Shown here piece after piece: positions 45,314-57,075 of a stretch of DNA of 64,000 nucleotides; the first letter of the stretch is position 1; every line of letters begins with the position of its first letter. The notes under the pieces are model-generated. The model worked only from the letters and a program-made list of their open reading frames with translations, was not told the origin of the DNA and did no database searches. The position numbers were made by a program, and so were the translations under genes. The stretch is from Tetrapyrgos nigripes (Eukaryota > Basidiomycota > Agaricomycetes > Agaricales > Campanellaceae), in contig JAACJM010000076.1 of the NCBI GenBank assembly GCA_013368315.1, forward strand, positions 248,001 to 312,000, read 5' to 3'.

Positions 45314-46676
45314 TCAATTTCGAGTGGTAAGCTCAACTGTATTTTTGAACACTCCCAACAATGCAGTTGTCTGCAGCTTCTCACTTCCTCCCGTGGAAAG
45401 CCGGTACCTGGAGTAGGTTTCAGTAAATCATCGGGAGCCATAGTCTCTTGCACTCACTCTATTGTAGCAAGATTGTCTAATAGATAAACACGAGCATGAG
45501 GTTTCAGGTCAAGAGTCTCAGCATACTCGTATGCCCCTGTCAGAAGATCTTGGAGGGCGAGACCACGTTCGGTCTTCATCGTCGATATTACTGTTGGAAG
45601 AGTATTAGACCATATTATGAACAGTACAGATGAGACTGACGTTTAAACGCGGTACTGAACTCGTCAGATAACATGGAATTGACTAGAGTTTCGATATCTG
45701 AAGGAAGGGGATTTCCTGTGCAGGCGTAAATTTCTGTTTCGCTGGTCATATCGTATGCAGCATGGCAGGCTTGAAGAATATTCAATGCGCGTCGCATATC
45801 ACCCTTGGACAGTTTGAGTAGCGCTTTCTTGCCATCCTCCGTCAATTTGACCCTAACGGACGTCAGGAAAATCTTCAAAATGCATAACAACACAACTCAC
45901 TGTTCAGCCTCAATGACTGTATTTATGCGTTTCTCAACTTCTGTTATGGGTAGTGGTGCGAACCGAAAACGCGTGCAACGACTTTGAATGGCAGGAGTGA
46001 TTTTGTTGACATAATTGCAAATGATGCAGAACCGTACATTCTTCGTGTATTGTTCAATGACACGTCGCAGTGCAGCTTGGGCAGCCTGGGTCATCATATC
46101 GGCTTCATCCAGGATGATCAACTTGAAGCCTTTTGAGAAGAGAGTACGAGTTTCTGCGAATTGCTTGATCTGTTCTCGGACGACGTCAATGCCACGGTCG
46201 TCAGACGCGTTAAGCTAAAAAAAAGGTGAGTCGAGGTAGAACGAGGACGCGACGCGACGCACTTCGAGTATCTGCTTCCTGTAACCACTACCATATATTC
46301 TCCGAGCCATAGCCAAAATGGTTGACGTCTTTCCCGTCCCAGGTGGACCATAGAATAAGAGGTGAGGAAGGCGGTTTTTTTCGATGAATTTTTCGACTGC
46401 ATGATTATGAACGAGAGGCGAGGCGCAAAAGATTAAGAGACTGACTTGTAGTAGTGATATCCTTGTGAGATACAACGTCATCTAGAGTCACCGGCCGATA
46501 TTTCTCAACCCTGTAGGACACCAACAGTCAAGGATGACGCGCTTGAAGGAGGATTGGGTTACTTACCATGGCAAAGTCTCGTCCTCGGTATATTGAGTGG
46601 TGACAGCTTTCCCTTTTCCCTTGGCTGATGATGGGATAGGGTCGACATCCATGGCATTGCTCTCGCCGTCGCTCAT
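45314..46676 (-). CDS. RFC3: Replication factor C subunit 3 (clamp loader ATPase; human RFC5 orthologue)
   Basis: AAA+ subunit of the RFC complex that loads PCNA on [18 protein letters not shown] begins the protein at 46676; [18 protein letters not shown] follows, Walker A is [10 protein letters not shown], Walker [11 protein letters not shown], sensor CNYVNK and the SRC motif [28 protein letters not shown] and [10 protein letters not shown] mark the lid and the RFC3 group. The last exon starts after an intron whose donor is in TIE|GTGAGT and gives [12 protein letters not shown] and ...VELTTRN then TGA at 45314-45316; reading through the intron gives a false C-terminus. About seven introns. 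Two ACGCGT boxes lie just upstream of its ATG. It lies next to the TRAPPC12 duplicate's 3' edge. Confidence 0.93.
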
Positions 46677-47015
46677 GCTGACTGACGCGTATTGAGGGAC
46701 GCGTTGGGGTGACAGACGCGAGGATGTGACCCTTGTGGCATTGTGACAATTTTCGATCTCCGCTTGAACTTACTTTAGTGATCCACGTGACAACTAGGCT
46801 CTTAGGTTCGGTCCAAACCGGCATGACGTGCTTCGTCATAACTGTACAGTTTCTTTCGGTGATTACCGGCCAGTAGCGGAGCGGCAGGTTACAGGGGTGG
46901 GAAAGCTGATAAGTAAACAAAGCGTCGTTTTTGTTTTCCATTACTCATCTGCTCTTGCTTTTGTCAAGGACTCCACCGTTCAGCTCGTTGGATAGACAGA
47001 GGCGTCAGGTTCAGG
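46677..47015. promoter_or_regulatory. Bidirectional promoter RFC3/RPS31 with two ACGCGT boxes
   Basis: 339 bases shared by RFC3 (minus) and RPS31 (plus). ACGCGT at 46685-46690 and 46699-46704 lies within 30 bases upstream of the RFC3 ATG, with a related ACGCGA at about 46715. This fits G1/S control of RFC3. No ribosomal-protein-type element was recognised on the RPS31 side. Confidence 0.55.
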
Positions 47016-47712
<697 letters not shown>

Positions 47713-47972
47713 ATCACTTCTGTTATGCTCTCGGGGGTTTATGCAGCTCATGAATTGTACGCTCATGCTCTCTGTACCATCTGACAATAAATTTGTTGTG
47801 CCGATCTCCGCTATCATGTGTAGAAGAAATACCTGCTTCGTGATTGGGCTGTCTTCCTTATCATTTATGTCGTTTTGCCGCTAGGCAGCTTTTCCACTTT
47901 TCTCTCAGCGAAGTGACGCTATATAACCTGACGGCTTTCGATGCTATCACAATCCTATTTGCTTCCCACATC

Positions 47973-49340
47973 ATGACTATTCATCAAGACGATTCCACTT
48001 TTGCGAATAAGGTAGAATGCAGCTGATACGCATACTTCTTGCTTCCATAGTAATGTGTCCTACAGCTCTACAAACTTCCGGTGGACTTGGCTGAGATGGA
48101 TGTGAGCTCGCGAACCACGTCACCCAAGAATATGCATTGACATTCTCCCTGAAGAGGCTTGCTGTTCAACATCGAATGTGGACTGTCATGATGGGTGGCC
48201 TTTTCCCATCAGCCGTCGCTAGTTCCGTACATGCTGCACTCTCTGCTTCAGATGGTTGTAGTCCAACTATTATGGATGTAGGATGTGGATCCGGTATTTG
48301 GTGAGTTTCTGCTTCGAACCAGAGCTCTCTGACTATTAACTACCGATGTATGTTAGGTCTATCGAAATGGCAAAGGCATTCCCCCACGCACAAGCTATCG
48401 GACTCGATCTTAACGAGCAGAAATACACGTCGGTTTCTCCTCGTTTATTCCTGTAACTGGTCTGTACACAAACTTATCCAGATTCCAGGGGAGCCCCACA
48501 TAACTTTCGGTCAGTCAACAGTTACCGTGATAGTGTGGCGAGCAACACTGTTCCATCCTCACTAGTCGCATTCTAGTTCTGTACAAGGAGACATCTCTCT
48601 AGGATTACCGGAGTTTACTGGGCAGGTCGACGTTATACACTGTCGCTGCGTAGCTCAGCATGTAAGCTCTAGGGATCCCTTCTTGTTATCTTTGTATGGA
48701 TGTTTCTTCAGGTAAAGGACCCTCAAGGTCTGGTCAACACTCTGGCTTCTTGCCTCAGACCAGGTTAGCTCGACGAACGATATTCCGAGAACAAGTGAGC
48801 TGACTCGGGATGCAAGGTGGCGTTCTCCTTCTCGCTGACGGCGACTGGATAGCCTATGACAAGAACAAGCAGCTCGTTAAACCTTTCGTCTGGGACACCG
48901 AAAAGGACATCGATGAACAAGTGAAGAACAAGGGCGACGCGTCGTGGTATGCCGGGTGGTTGGCGATTTTCGGGGAGGTGACGAGAAGCAAAGCCTATCG
49001 TCCCATCGAAGAGTTGATTGCTGCTAGCGGATCCTTCACGGACGCTCAAATGACTGCTTACTTTAGTCCTATTTCTTGGCCAGGGGAAAATATTCCGAAT
49101 GGTGAAGAGTTGGGCGAGATTATGAAGGTGAATCAGAAGGTGAGCCAGATTGCCTTGTGCGCTCCGATCCTGATTTCAAATTCACCGTTTTAGAATTTCT
49201 TCAGCGGCGCCAAATTCACTGCGTTGAAGGCGGGGTTGACAACAGAGATACTGGACGTTTGGGAAGCGTTATACAATGATGAAATTGACAGTTGCCAATA
49301 TTATAATGTATGGTATTATGCTACTGGTCGTAGAGCGTGA
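47973..49340 (+). CDS. Class I SAM-dependent methyltransferase, unknown substrate
   Basis: Rossmann-fold methyltransferase. Motif I (IMDVGCGSGIWSIEMAKAFP, then AIGLDLN) binds SAM; later motifs are GLPEFTGQVDVIHCRCVAQH, then RPGGVLLLADGDW. The tail (IDSCQYYNVWYYATGRRA) resembles the fungal group annotated as methyltransferase type 11/12 or UbiE-like. Reconstruction needs seven or so introns; a 53-nt intron joins LAEMD to RLAVQHRMW, and the join between GLDLNEQKYT and NFRSVQGD is the least certain. Start at the ATG 47973 (MTIHQDDSTF). Similar genes are common, often in many copies, in Agaricomycetes; some sit in metabolite clusters, but no biosynthetic neighbour is seen here. Confidence 0.78.
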
Positions 49341-49922
49341 AAGCCGTAGCAACTAGTAATATGTAAACTGATTGAAACATAGATAATAATTATATCGTTT
49401 CGCTCACGTCGTTTTCCTGTATAGTATGGGGGGGTAGGATAATGAAGTGTATTGCTCACTTATTAGTAGGATATTGTATGTAAGGGTATTAGATACAGGG
49501 CGTGGACCAGGCCGCGTGGTAGTAGCATACATATTGTAACGTGCAGAACATGTCTAATGGATACAAGGAGAGCGAAACCGTCATGTAAAGGACACAAAGT
49601 GCAGAAAGCAATGATCTAGGATAAAGATCAAGAAGTAAATGAAAGTGTCGAGAACAGGCTGATTAGGTGAATGGTGAAGAGGCTCGAGACTTTTGGGTAA
49701 TTTAAAATTAGGCCAACTGCAATGCGTCCACGATTACCCCGAGACGCCAAATAACTTGCTGCCAATTGAGGCCAATGGAGACTTGCTGATGTAGGGGTCA
49801 CAGATATGGGGTTGTGGTACGCAGCGGTCGCGAGTGAAATAGCTACGCCGGATACCTTCCTTGTAAGACCTTTTCATGCCACAGTTATCGGTGCTTCAGA
49901 GACAATCATATCATGACAGTGT
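49341..49922. other. Convergent intergenic region
   Basis: Lies between the 3' ends of the methyltransferase and the GH5 gene. Somewhat A/T-rich, with no recognised gene or repeat. Confidence 0.4.
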
Positions 49923-51995
49923 TCACCATCTTCCAGCAATGAGGGCTGTAATTTCTTCAGACTCTTCAAGCTTCCAGTTCCAGAACTGTGTAAAGATGAG
50001 GATTTCGGCTGAAATTTGTCAAAAGATGACTGCTTACGATCCACCCAAGGCTCTTGCTATAAGTAAATTTCTGCGCATCTGCCCAATCCCTCATGAACTC
50101 GTCCATGGCAATAAATTCTGTACCGAGAGACCATTCTGTGGCCAAGAGTGCTTCAACTAAGATTCTCCATCCAGAATAGGCGAATGGATTGACGTACCAC
50201 CGAACCACATAGGATTGTTACCAAACTTCGCGGCTTTTTCCCTACGGCGGAGGTCTGACAGTGCGCTTGAGTGAACACCTCCATTGGTTATGGATAATAA
50301 AAGAGACTGACTGCAGATACTCTTCATATACGACTCGGGATCAGGAGCAGCAACGTCCTTCATAAATGATCAGTGATCCAGAATAATATACTCTTGCTTG
50401 AAGTCAAGAAGTCAACTCACTCCGAAGCTGCATGACGACAGAAATGTGATCAGCGAAGTAATGGTGATATAGGAAGATGGGGCTCACTAATAGTACAGAT
50501 GGTGGTCGTAACTTTGAGGTCCCATTGCTACATCGGCAGGGTTACTAGGACTGTTGTGCTGCCAATTGATCTCCATAAAGCTAACAAAGGCGCAGTCAGT
50601 GGCAGATCCATAAAGTATTCAGAAGGAACTAACTTGGTCATGAGTGGCGGTTGGCTCATCAGAGCAAGCCTACCAATACCAAATGCATAATTCATATCAA
50701 AGCCACCCAGCTCGGAGGACATATTGATGAGGATTGGAATAGCCTCCAGAATGGCATCGCAGACTTCGCCAGAACCGCAAGTTTCGGTGATTCTACTGTG
50801 AGATTTCTCGGTGACAGTCCCAGAAGCCGGCGAATTGAATAGTAATCCACGTCTGGCATATTGTCTACCGCCTGCTCCCAGAAGCGCTTCCGTGGCTCGT
50901 ACAGTCTGCACAAACTGCTTGAAATCTGCAAAGGCAAGAGCATAAGGCCAGGAAGGCGAAAGTCGTAAGGAAGAACCCTACATTTTCCGAAGCCAGGTGT
51001 CCTGTTGGCATCCCCTACCGGCTCATTGGCAGCCAAGATCGAAAAGACGCTCGAGAAATCTGGATAGAGATGGGAAAGCCCAGTCAACACAGCTGCCCAA
51101 ACCAAAGCGCGGTGATAGTTCTGATCAGTCTGTTCACAGGAAATCGGACATCATTCTTGAGACTCTGTGAGCGTGGAGACTTACATAGAACTGGGGATCA
51201 TCCGTACATGCACCAGAGAAAGGTTCGTTGATTTGTCCTACACCGGGAAGGACATGGTGGCCCAAAATAGCGACGATCCCAGCTTCCTTGAGTTGCTTCA
51301 AACCACGATGCTGATACAGTCATTTTGTCAACGGGGAAAGTACGCTGGGAAAAGGCTTAGTTCTTACAAGTTGCTCGATACCGCTTCGAGGGTAGAATTC
51401 CATCTTACGGTCCACAAACTCCTCAACAATCCAGTATCCAAGCTGTGATGCCTTTGTGAGCTGGTATTGAAAGGTGGCGACGACACTCAATTACCAGAAT
51501 TCGGACGGTGTTGATACCTAGATCCTTGAATTCATCCACGTCGGTTTGGTTGAACCAGGTGTTCCTAATCCATACAGTGAACAAAAGACTGGAAAAAATG
51601 ATAAAGTTATCTTACCAATGCTCTTCCAGCCTCTCATCGACTTTGTCTGAGTATACCTTTGCAAGTCCTTTGTAAGACGGGCAATTACCATCCGGAAACT
51701 TGAGTGCAGACCATGACTTACCCTTCGGTGACAATGCATCCAGGCGTGCATTTTTGGCAATCCCCACCGCCCATTCACTTCCATTCAGCAGGTAGCATCC
51801 AATTTTCAATCACAAGCCTTGAGAAAACAGTTCAGCAATGTCGTTTCTCTGTAAAAACATTTATTTTACCATCCACCCAAGTTGACGGAAGCCAGACACC
51901 CAAAGCCAAGTACTAATGAGAAGAAGTGTAAGAGTGAAGTGATTGTAACAGATTTCACAGAAAGAAGGGAATGGATTGGCAGAAGCTTTGAGCAT
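49923..51995 (-). CDS. GH5 family glycoside hydrolase (exo-beta-glucanase-like)
   Basis: Glycosidase with the GH5 plan. In order: VNLGGWLVIENWMLPAEW, EEHWNTWFNQTDVDEFKDLG, INTVRI, LGYWIVEEF, the acid/base motif AANEP, then ATEWSL holding the presumed nucleophile Glu, and a final WNWKLEES with a TGA at 49923-49925. Many exons are short. A 56-nt intron removes an apparent in-frame TGA after PAEW, and one exon is only 7 nt (50421-50427). Two GH5 regions usually kept (the NEP motif and the second Glu) are both present, so the enzyme should be active. The 5' end is uncertain: the ATG at 51995 with a short intron gives MLKASANPFPSFLLGFGC, a weak leader, and a TATAAAA lies too close upstream to serve it. 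The substrate, likely beta-glucan, is inferred. Confidence 0.78.
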
Positions 51996-52410
51996 CTTTT
52001 TATATGTAAACCACGAAGGACGACGTTGGTGTATGTGGGTGGGTGGAACACGTCGATATGTGTGAGTAAAAGCCTTTGTTCAAGGATAGAGATAATCACA
52101 ATCAATACTGCCATACTGAACTTGAGCCTAACTGAGGAGATGAAGAGAGACTAGCGCTGCAGCAAGCTCCATTATAGGGATTTGCTGGGGTAAGTATTAA
52201 TTTCGACAAAAATAGCTCAGACACGGAGCGAGGTGTGAACGTATTCCTGGAAAATTGGCAAAATTCATCGAGTTCTTTACGTGCTGTTAGCTGTTCTTGC
52301 GTCACAGAGAGCAAAGGAGTGATGAGAGTGCGGAGAAGGCATGTGACAATGATCACGAATTTGTGACAGCTGGCGCACCGTGACGCGTCTCTTGTCAACG
52401 AACGTCCGCG
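51996..52410. promoter_or_regulatory. Divergent promoter GH5/POL32 with an ACGCGT box
   Basis: An ACGCGT element lies at 52383-52388, 23 bases before the POL32 ATG. A TATAAAA (minus strand, about 51998-52004) is adjacent to the tentative GH5 start. The remainder shows nothing recognised. Confidence 0.5.
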
Positions 52411-54422
52411 ATGTCTAACAAAACTGTTGACGACTACCTCACCAAGCAACTCATCGAAGGAAATATTGTATGTTGTCTTCTTGTTATTCAAGATACTCTC
52501 TCATTCGTGTATAGGTCACCTTTCGCTCTCTGAGTCGACATCTTTCTCTCCACGTCAACGTCGCGAAGAAGTAAGCGACTTTTTGCGTACTGCGTGCACG
52601 GCTCGCTCATTCACCGCTCAGCGAACTAGCAAAGTTCTACAGGAAATCCAGTGACGGAGGACAATCTGCTGTCGTCGCAACGTTCCTACTCAGTGGTCAG
52701 TCTGCACCACGCAGAGACGAAGATGAAATGGAGGTAGACGAACGGTCTGTCGAGGATGATTTCTCCGAAACCCGAGCCCCCGAAACGAGGATAGTGATTG
52801 TTGGAGAGAAGGAAGTCGATGGTGCGTCTCAATATTATCTAGCTCCCTTCTTGATTGCAGCTTCTACATAGGTGCTAGAGCGGCCTTCTTAAAGCTGAAT
52901 ACCATCCATGTATACAGTCTCTCCCCCTCCGGCATTCGCGTATGTCACCCCCTTTGAGTTCGTCTCTTATCTCATTGACCTATCAACAGGACGCATCCCA
53001 CCTCTGTGATCTTACAGACAAGCTTAGACTGATCGATGGAGAAAAGCCCGAGATGGCAAAAGTCGCAGGAAGAGTTGTCTCAGAAAACATCAAGGTATGT
53101 GGCCCAGCTTTCTCGTTATTACGTCGTCATAACGATGTGTATACAGCCAAAAGCACTCAAAGGTGGCAAAGCACCCGTCGCCCAACAATCGCAGGACCTT
53201 CGAACGCAAAAGCCAGTGAACCTAAAGAGCAACCCAAAGAAACTGCGGAAGTCAAAGCCAAAGAGGAGGCGACGAAAGCCAAGCCCAAAGCAACAGGAAA
53301 GCTTGATTTCAGTAAGGCTACGACGAAGGCGAATAAGGAGAAGATGAAGGAGGAGGCGGAGAAAAATAAGAAGGTCGTGGTAAAGGAAGAAACACCGGAG
53401 CCTCGCAGTAAGGAGAAGGCTATGGCGGAGAAGAGGGAGGAGCTATTCAGGTCCAAAGTGAGGGAAACGGAAAGGAAAAGCGCGAAGACTCCCAAAGAAA
53501 GCACAACAAAGCTTGAAGAGAAAGAGGCACTTGTGAAGAAGGAACCCAAGGCAAGTCTCATTGTTCTGAATACTCATAGCACGACTAAATTCTTTCCAGA
53601 GTTTGAAACGCAAGTCTCAAGCTGTCATGCTGTCCGAATCGGAAGATGAAAAAGAAGGGACCTCTAAGCGTGCTTCAGAAGCTAAATCAAACGTTAGAGT
53701 GAAGAAGAGGGCCATTTTGAGCGACGATGAGGAAGACGAGGCGCCACCACCGCCAAAATCACGCAAGGCTTCAGGCAAGGCTAAGGCTCCAGAGGTAGAC
53801 GCCGATCTTCAGGCTATGATGGATGTAGACGACGGTGAGCACAACAGAACTTTCACGTCTAGCCTTACGCCTTATTGAGACGCGTCTTATTTGCTTCAGA
53901 CCAAGTCGAAAGGGTGTCTGAGCAAAAGCCCGCAGCAACAGAGCAAACGGAAGAAGAAACCGACCCCGTAGATGATGACGTTCAAATGGACGATATCCCG
54001 CCCGTGCAAAAGAAGAAACGAAAGACCAAGAAAGAGGTTCCTCGAGGGAGGAATGGTTTGAGGAAGAAGCGTGTCGTGAAGAGCAGGATGACAACAGACG
54101 CAAAGGGTTACATGGGTCAGTCTCAGTTGCTAATCCATACGCTTAAAGCCATGTTCACACTGTTGCAGTGACCGAGGACTATAGCGAGTATGAATCGGTG
54201 GACGAGGAGGAGCCAGAACCTGCTCCAACCAAAGGGAAAGAGAAGACCCCGAAAGAGGCGAAAGGCACCGGCTCTGCGTCAACGTCGAAGGCTTCGAAAC
54301 CCAAGGCACCGGAGAAGACGGCTTCAAAAGCATCGGTATCTGCTAAAAGCAAGACTGGCGATTCAGCCAAGGGTGGGCAGAAGGGTATTTCCGCTTTCTT
54401 CACGAAACCGAAGGGGAAGTGA
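52411..54422 (+). CDS. POL32: DNA polymerase delta third subunit (Pol32/POLD3)
   Basis: Non-catalytic Pol delta subunit joining the polymerase to PCNA. The N-terminus (MSNKTVDDYLTKQLIEGNI, VTFRSLSRHLSLHVNVAK) is the Pol31-binding region; it continues IHVYSLSP and LTDKLRL and ENIK. A long Lys/Glu-rich disordered half follows, with Ser-Asp-acidic patches (LSESEDEKEG, LSDDEEDEAPPPP). The C-terminus ends QKGISAFFTKPKGK, a perfect PIP box (Q-x2-I-x2-F-F), as in yeast Pol32. Frame note: after the intron following ENIK (donor at 53096) the natural phase leads to PKALKGGKAPVAQQ and soon a stop, while the Lys/Glu-rich tail lies in another phase. Either the donor is 4 bases further (GTGGCC), or one base is missing near the CCC at 53181-53183. 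Confidence 0.88.
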
Positions 54423-55010
54423 TCATATTTAACGTCTTTTGTAACCTCTATGATAGTGGGAATTGAATCTAGCATTCCAATGAGCTCGGCGTTCAGGTCG
54501 AAGAACAAAAGCGTAGAGTAGGAGGGATCCACACTCAGTGCATAAATGCATTTCCTTGGGGAGTTTACACACCCTGTCTCGGCAATTCTCTTTTTATGAG
54601 TTTGAATATGTTCCTATGATTTTAATTTTTAGGTATGCCCTCTGATCTTATGCTCTTTATTCCTCCTAGCAAGGCTCCTACTCTTTGCGCAGACCGCGGG
54701 TCTCTTGTAGTGTAATAACCAAGTTAGTGTGCCACAGGTACATAACGCTCCTCCAAAAAAAAAGAAAAGCGTAGAGTGCTAACAGACGCGTGCAGACTCA
54801 CGAATGCAACGCGTCGTGTCAATCACGTGCTGGGAAACCTAGATACTTGATTCCTGCAGGCTTTCGGTAACCTATCTTTTGCCTCCGGAAATTTGAAAGA
54901 CCTTCCAGAGATAGTCATTTCTCACACTGGCTCTCTCTCTTCACCAACCTCGAGCACGCACACCAGTCAAGCATCGATTTTCATTCGACTCTGACAACGA
55001 AAGTTTCGAG
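54423..55010. other. Intergenic region
   Basis: Holds the POL32 3' UTR and the promoter of the transporter. Two ACGCGT sequences (54786-54791, 54809-54814) lie about 200-225 bases before the transporter ATG. An A9-A10 run lies near 54757. Nothing else recognised. Confidence 0.5.
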
Positions 55011-56913
55011 ATGGTGCCCACTTATGGGGTAGCCCCCGCCAACGTCGACAATGATCATACAGGACCAGAATCTAGTGGAGAATCCAGTGCTTTACTCGGA
55101 GGGGATAGAGATACCACCGTCAAACGAGTGCCGCAACCAGATGGACATGCAACACTTGGGAGTTGTATTAGCAACCTCACGAACACAATAATTGGGAGTG
55201 GTGCGTTACTGGACAATACTTGCCTTGTATCTGACTGCTCACTCGCTCTCGATGCACAGGCATGTTAACCTTCCCACTTGTGCGTATCGTGTACCGCCCA
55301 TGTGTTTCCATCCTCGACTTACCAGATTTGCTGTAGGCTATGGCCTCTGCTGGAATAATACCAGGGATGATAACATGCATCTTCTCGGGATGTTGCGCCG
55401 CATTCGGACTCTACCTCCTTTCCCTTTGCGCAAGACAAGCAAGACATAGACGTGCTTCGTTCTTTGCTATCTCGCAACTGACATTTCCAAAGGCTGCTGT
55501 CTTCCTTGACCTTGCAATTGCCACGAAATGTTTTGGAGTTTCGATTAGGTACGCTGCCTCCAATCAGATATTCTAGGGCCTCATATCCTTTCAGTTACTT
55601 GATTATCATCAAGAGTCTCGCGCCCAACGTTGTTGCTTCTTTATATCACGACTTGAGTACCAAAGAGCCTCCTGCATGGACTTCATCCGGACGGACCTGG
55701 ATCTCCCTTTTCATGATCTTGCTTGCCCCTCTCAGTCTCCTTCGTCGTCTGGATAGCCTGCGTCATACGAGCTACATCTCCCTATTCTCCGTGGGTGAGT
55801 TGGACGTATTTGATAGTCTGTAACATACTGAAACAACTCATCGCAGCATATCTGGTTGTCATTGTCATTAGATGCTATTATTGGCCCTTGAAAGACATGC
55901 CTGAACCTGGAGACATTCATTTAATACACTTCACACCTAGCTTTGTATCCACATTCCCTATCCAAGTCTTTGCTTTTACGTGTTCACAGAATGTGAGTCA
56001 TAAATTTTGCGCGTTGCGGATGTCTGTTTACCTCGGTCATTTTTTCAGCTATTCCCCGTATTTAATGAGGTGCAGAACAACTCTCAAGAGAGAATGAATC
56101 TTGTCATTGGTTCGTCTATTGGCTCAGCTGCTTTAACCTACGAGGTCATCGCGGTTTTTGGGTACCTGACTTTTGGAAGCAAGGTTTGGAATAGATAATG
56201 TCTTTTTCTGAAAGAGGATCTAACGTTGGTGCAGGTCGGTGCAAATGTTATTGCGATGTACCCTGCTACCTCGCTCTTTGTAGCAGTCGGCCAACTAGCC
56301 ATCCTGATCCTGGTTATGTTCTCGTACCCTCTGCAAGTACATCCTTGCCGGAATTGTTTAGACAAAGTTTTCCACTTCGGTCAAAGTGCCCCGAAAGCTA
56401 TAACCAATGACGATGACGATGAAGACATAGACCATGCCAGCACTGAAATGTCCACTCTCAAGCATGTTCTGTTGTCGTCAGCAGTCATAATCAGTACCTT
56501 TACCATCGCCTACCTAGTCGACGATCTACAAATGGGTATGTGGTTCATGTTTGTCCCGATATCGCGTGTGTGGTGCTCACTGATGTCCATAGTTTTATCA
56601 TTTGTTGGATCTACTGGATCTACCACGATCTCGTTCATTCTACCGGGTCTGTTTTACTGGAAGGTAAGCAACGAAATGGGGTAAATGATCTGTCTCTGTG
56701 TTAACTGGTTTTCTAGCTGACCAGAGACGATCCGACGGTGAAGAAACGAAACTGGGCCGCTTTGGCGCTTGCTATATATGGTGCTTGCATCTTCGTATTC
56801 TGGTAAGTGCTGCATAGCCTTGAGATACAACCTGTTTCGTGTTTACACCGAATCACAGCCTAGGATTTAATATCTACAAGGTGGTGTATCCAGGCGAGGG
56901 TCCTGCACACTAG
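55011..56913 (+). CDS. Avt-type vacuolar amino-acid transporter (AAAP/SLC38 family)
   Basis: Eleven-helix-type amino-acid/proton transporter similar to yeast Avt5/6/7, moving amino acids across the vacuolar membrane. The N-terminus holds an acidic dileucine (ESSALL) and then the first helix (NLTNTIIGSGMLTFPLAMAS), the family fingerprint. Later parts: GVSISYLIIIKSLAPNVV, FPIQVFAFTCSQN, FPVFNEVQNNSQERMN, AALTYEVIAVFGYLTFGSKV and FVGSTGSTTISFILPGLFYW. The GMLTFPL part sits on a 20-nt exon (55260-55279). Six to nine short introns in total. Start at the ATG 55011; stop at 56911-56913. Which amino acids it carries, and direction, cannot be told. Confidence 0.87.
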
Positions 56914-57075
56914 GGCTTTCCTATGACATTACAGTGTATGATATAGCTTGGAATATAGTCTTTGTACATAGATCTGCAATAATATTGTGAAGAGCATGAA
57001 TAATAAGGGTTGTCAGTGTGAGAAACGGCACGCGAGTCGGATACCCCTGCACTCACTCTTTCCTCTACCGTGATA

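Noticed and set aside
45247..45453. RFC3 C-terminus reading on to a stop at 45247
   Set aside because: Splicing from TIE to [12 protein letters not shown] gives the family C-terminus and a stop at 45314; the longer reading is an unspliced intron.
51700..51770. An in-frame TGA in the GH5 gene after PAEW, suggesting a pseudogene
   Set aside because: A 56-nt GT-AG intron (donor GTGAAT) covers the stop and rejoins the frame as PAEWKGKSW, so the gene looks intact.
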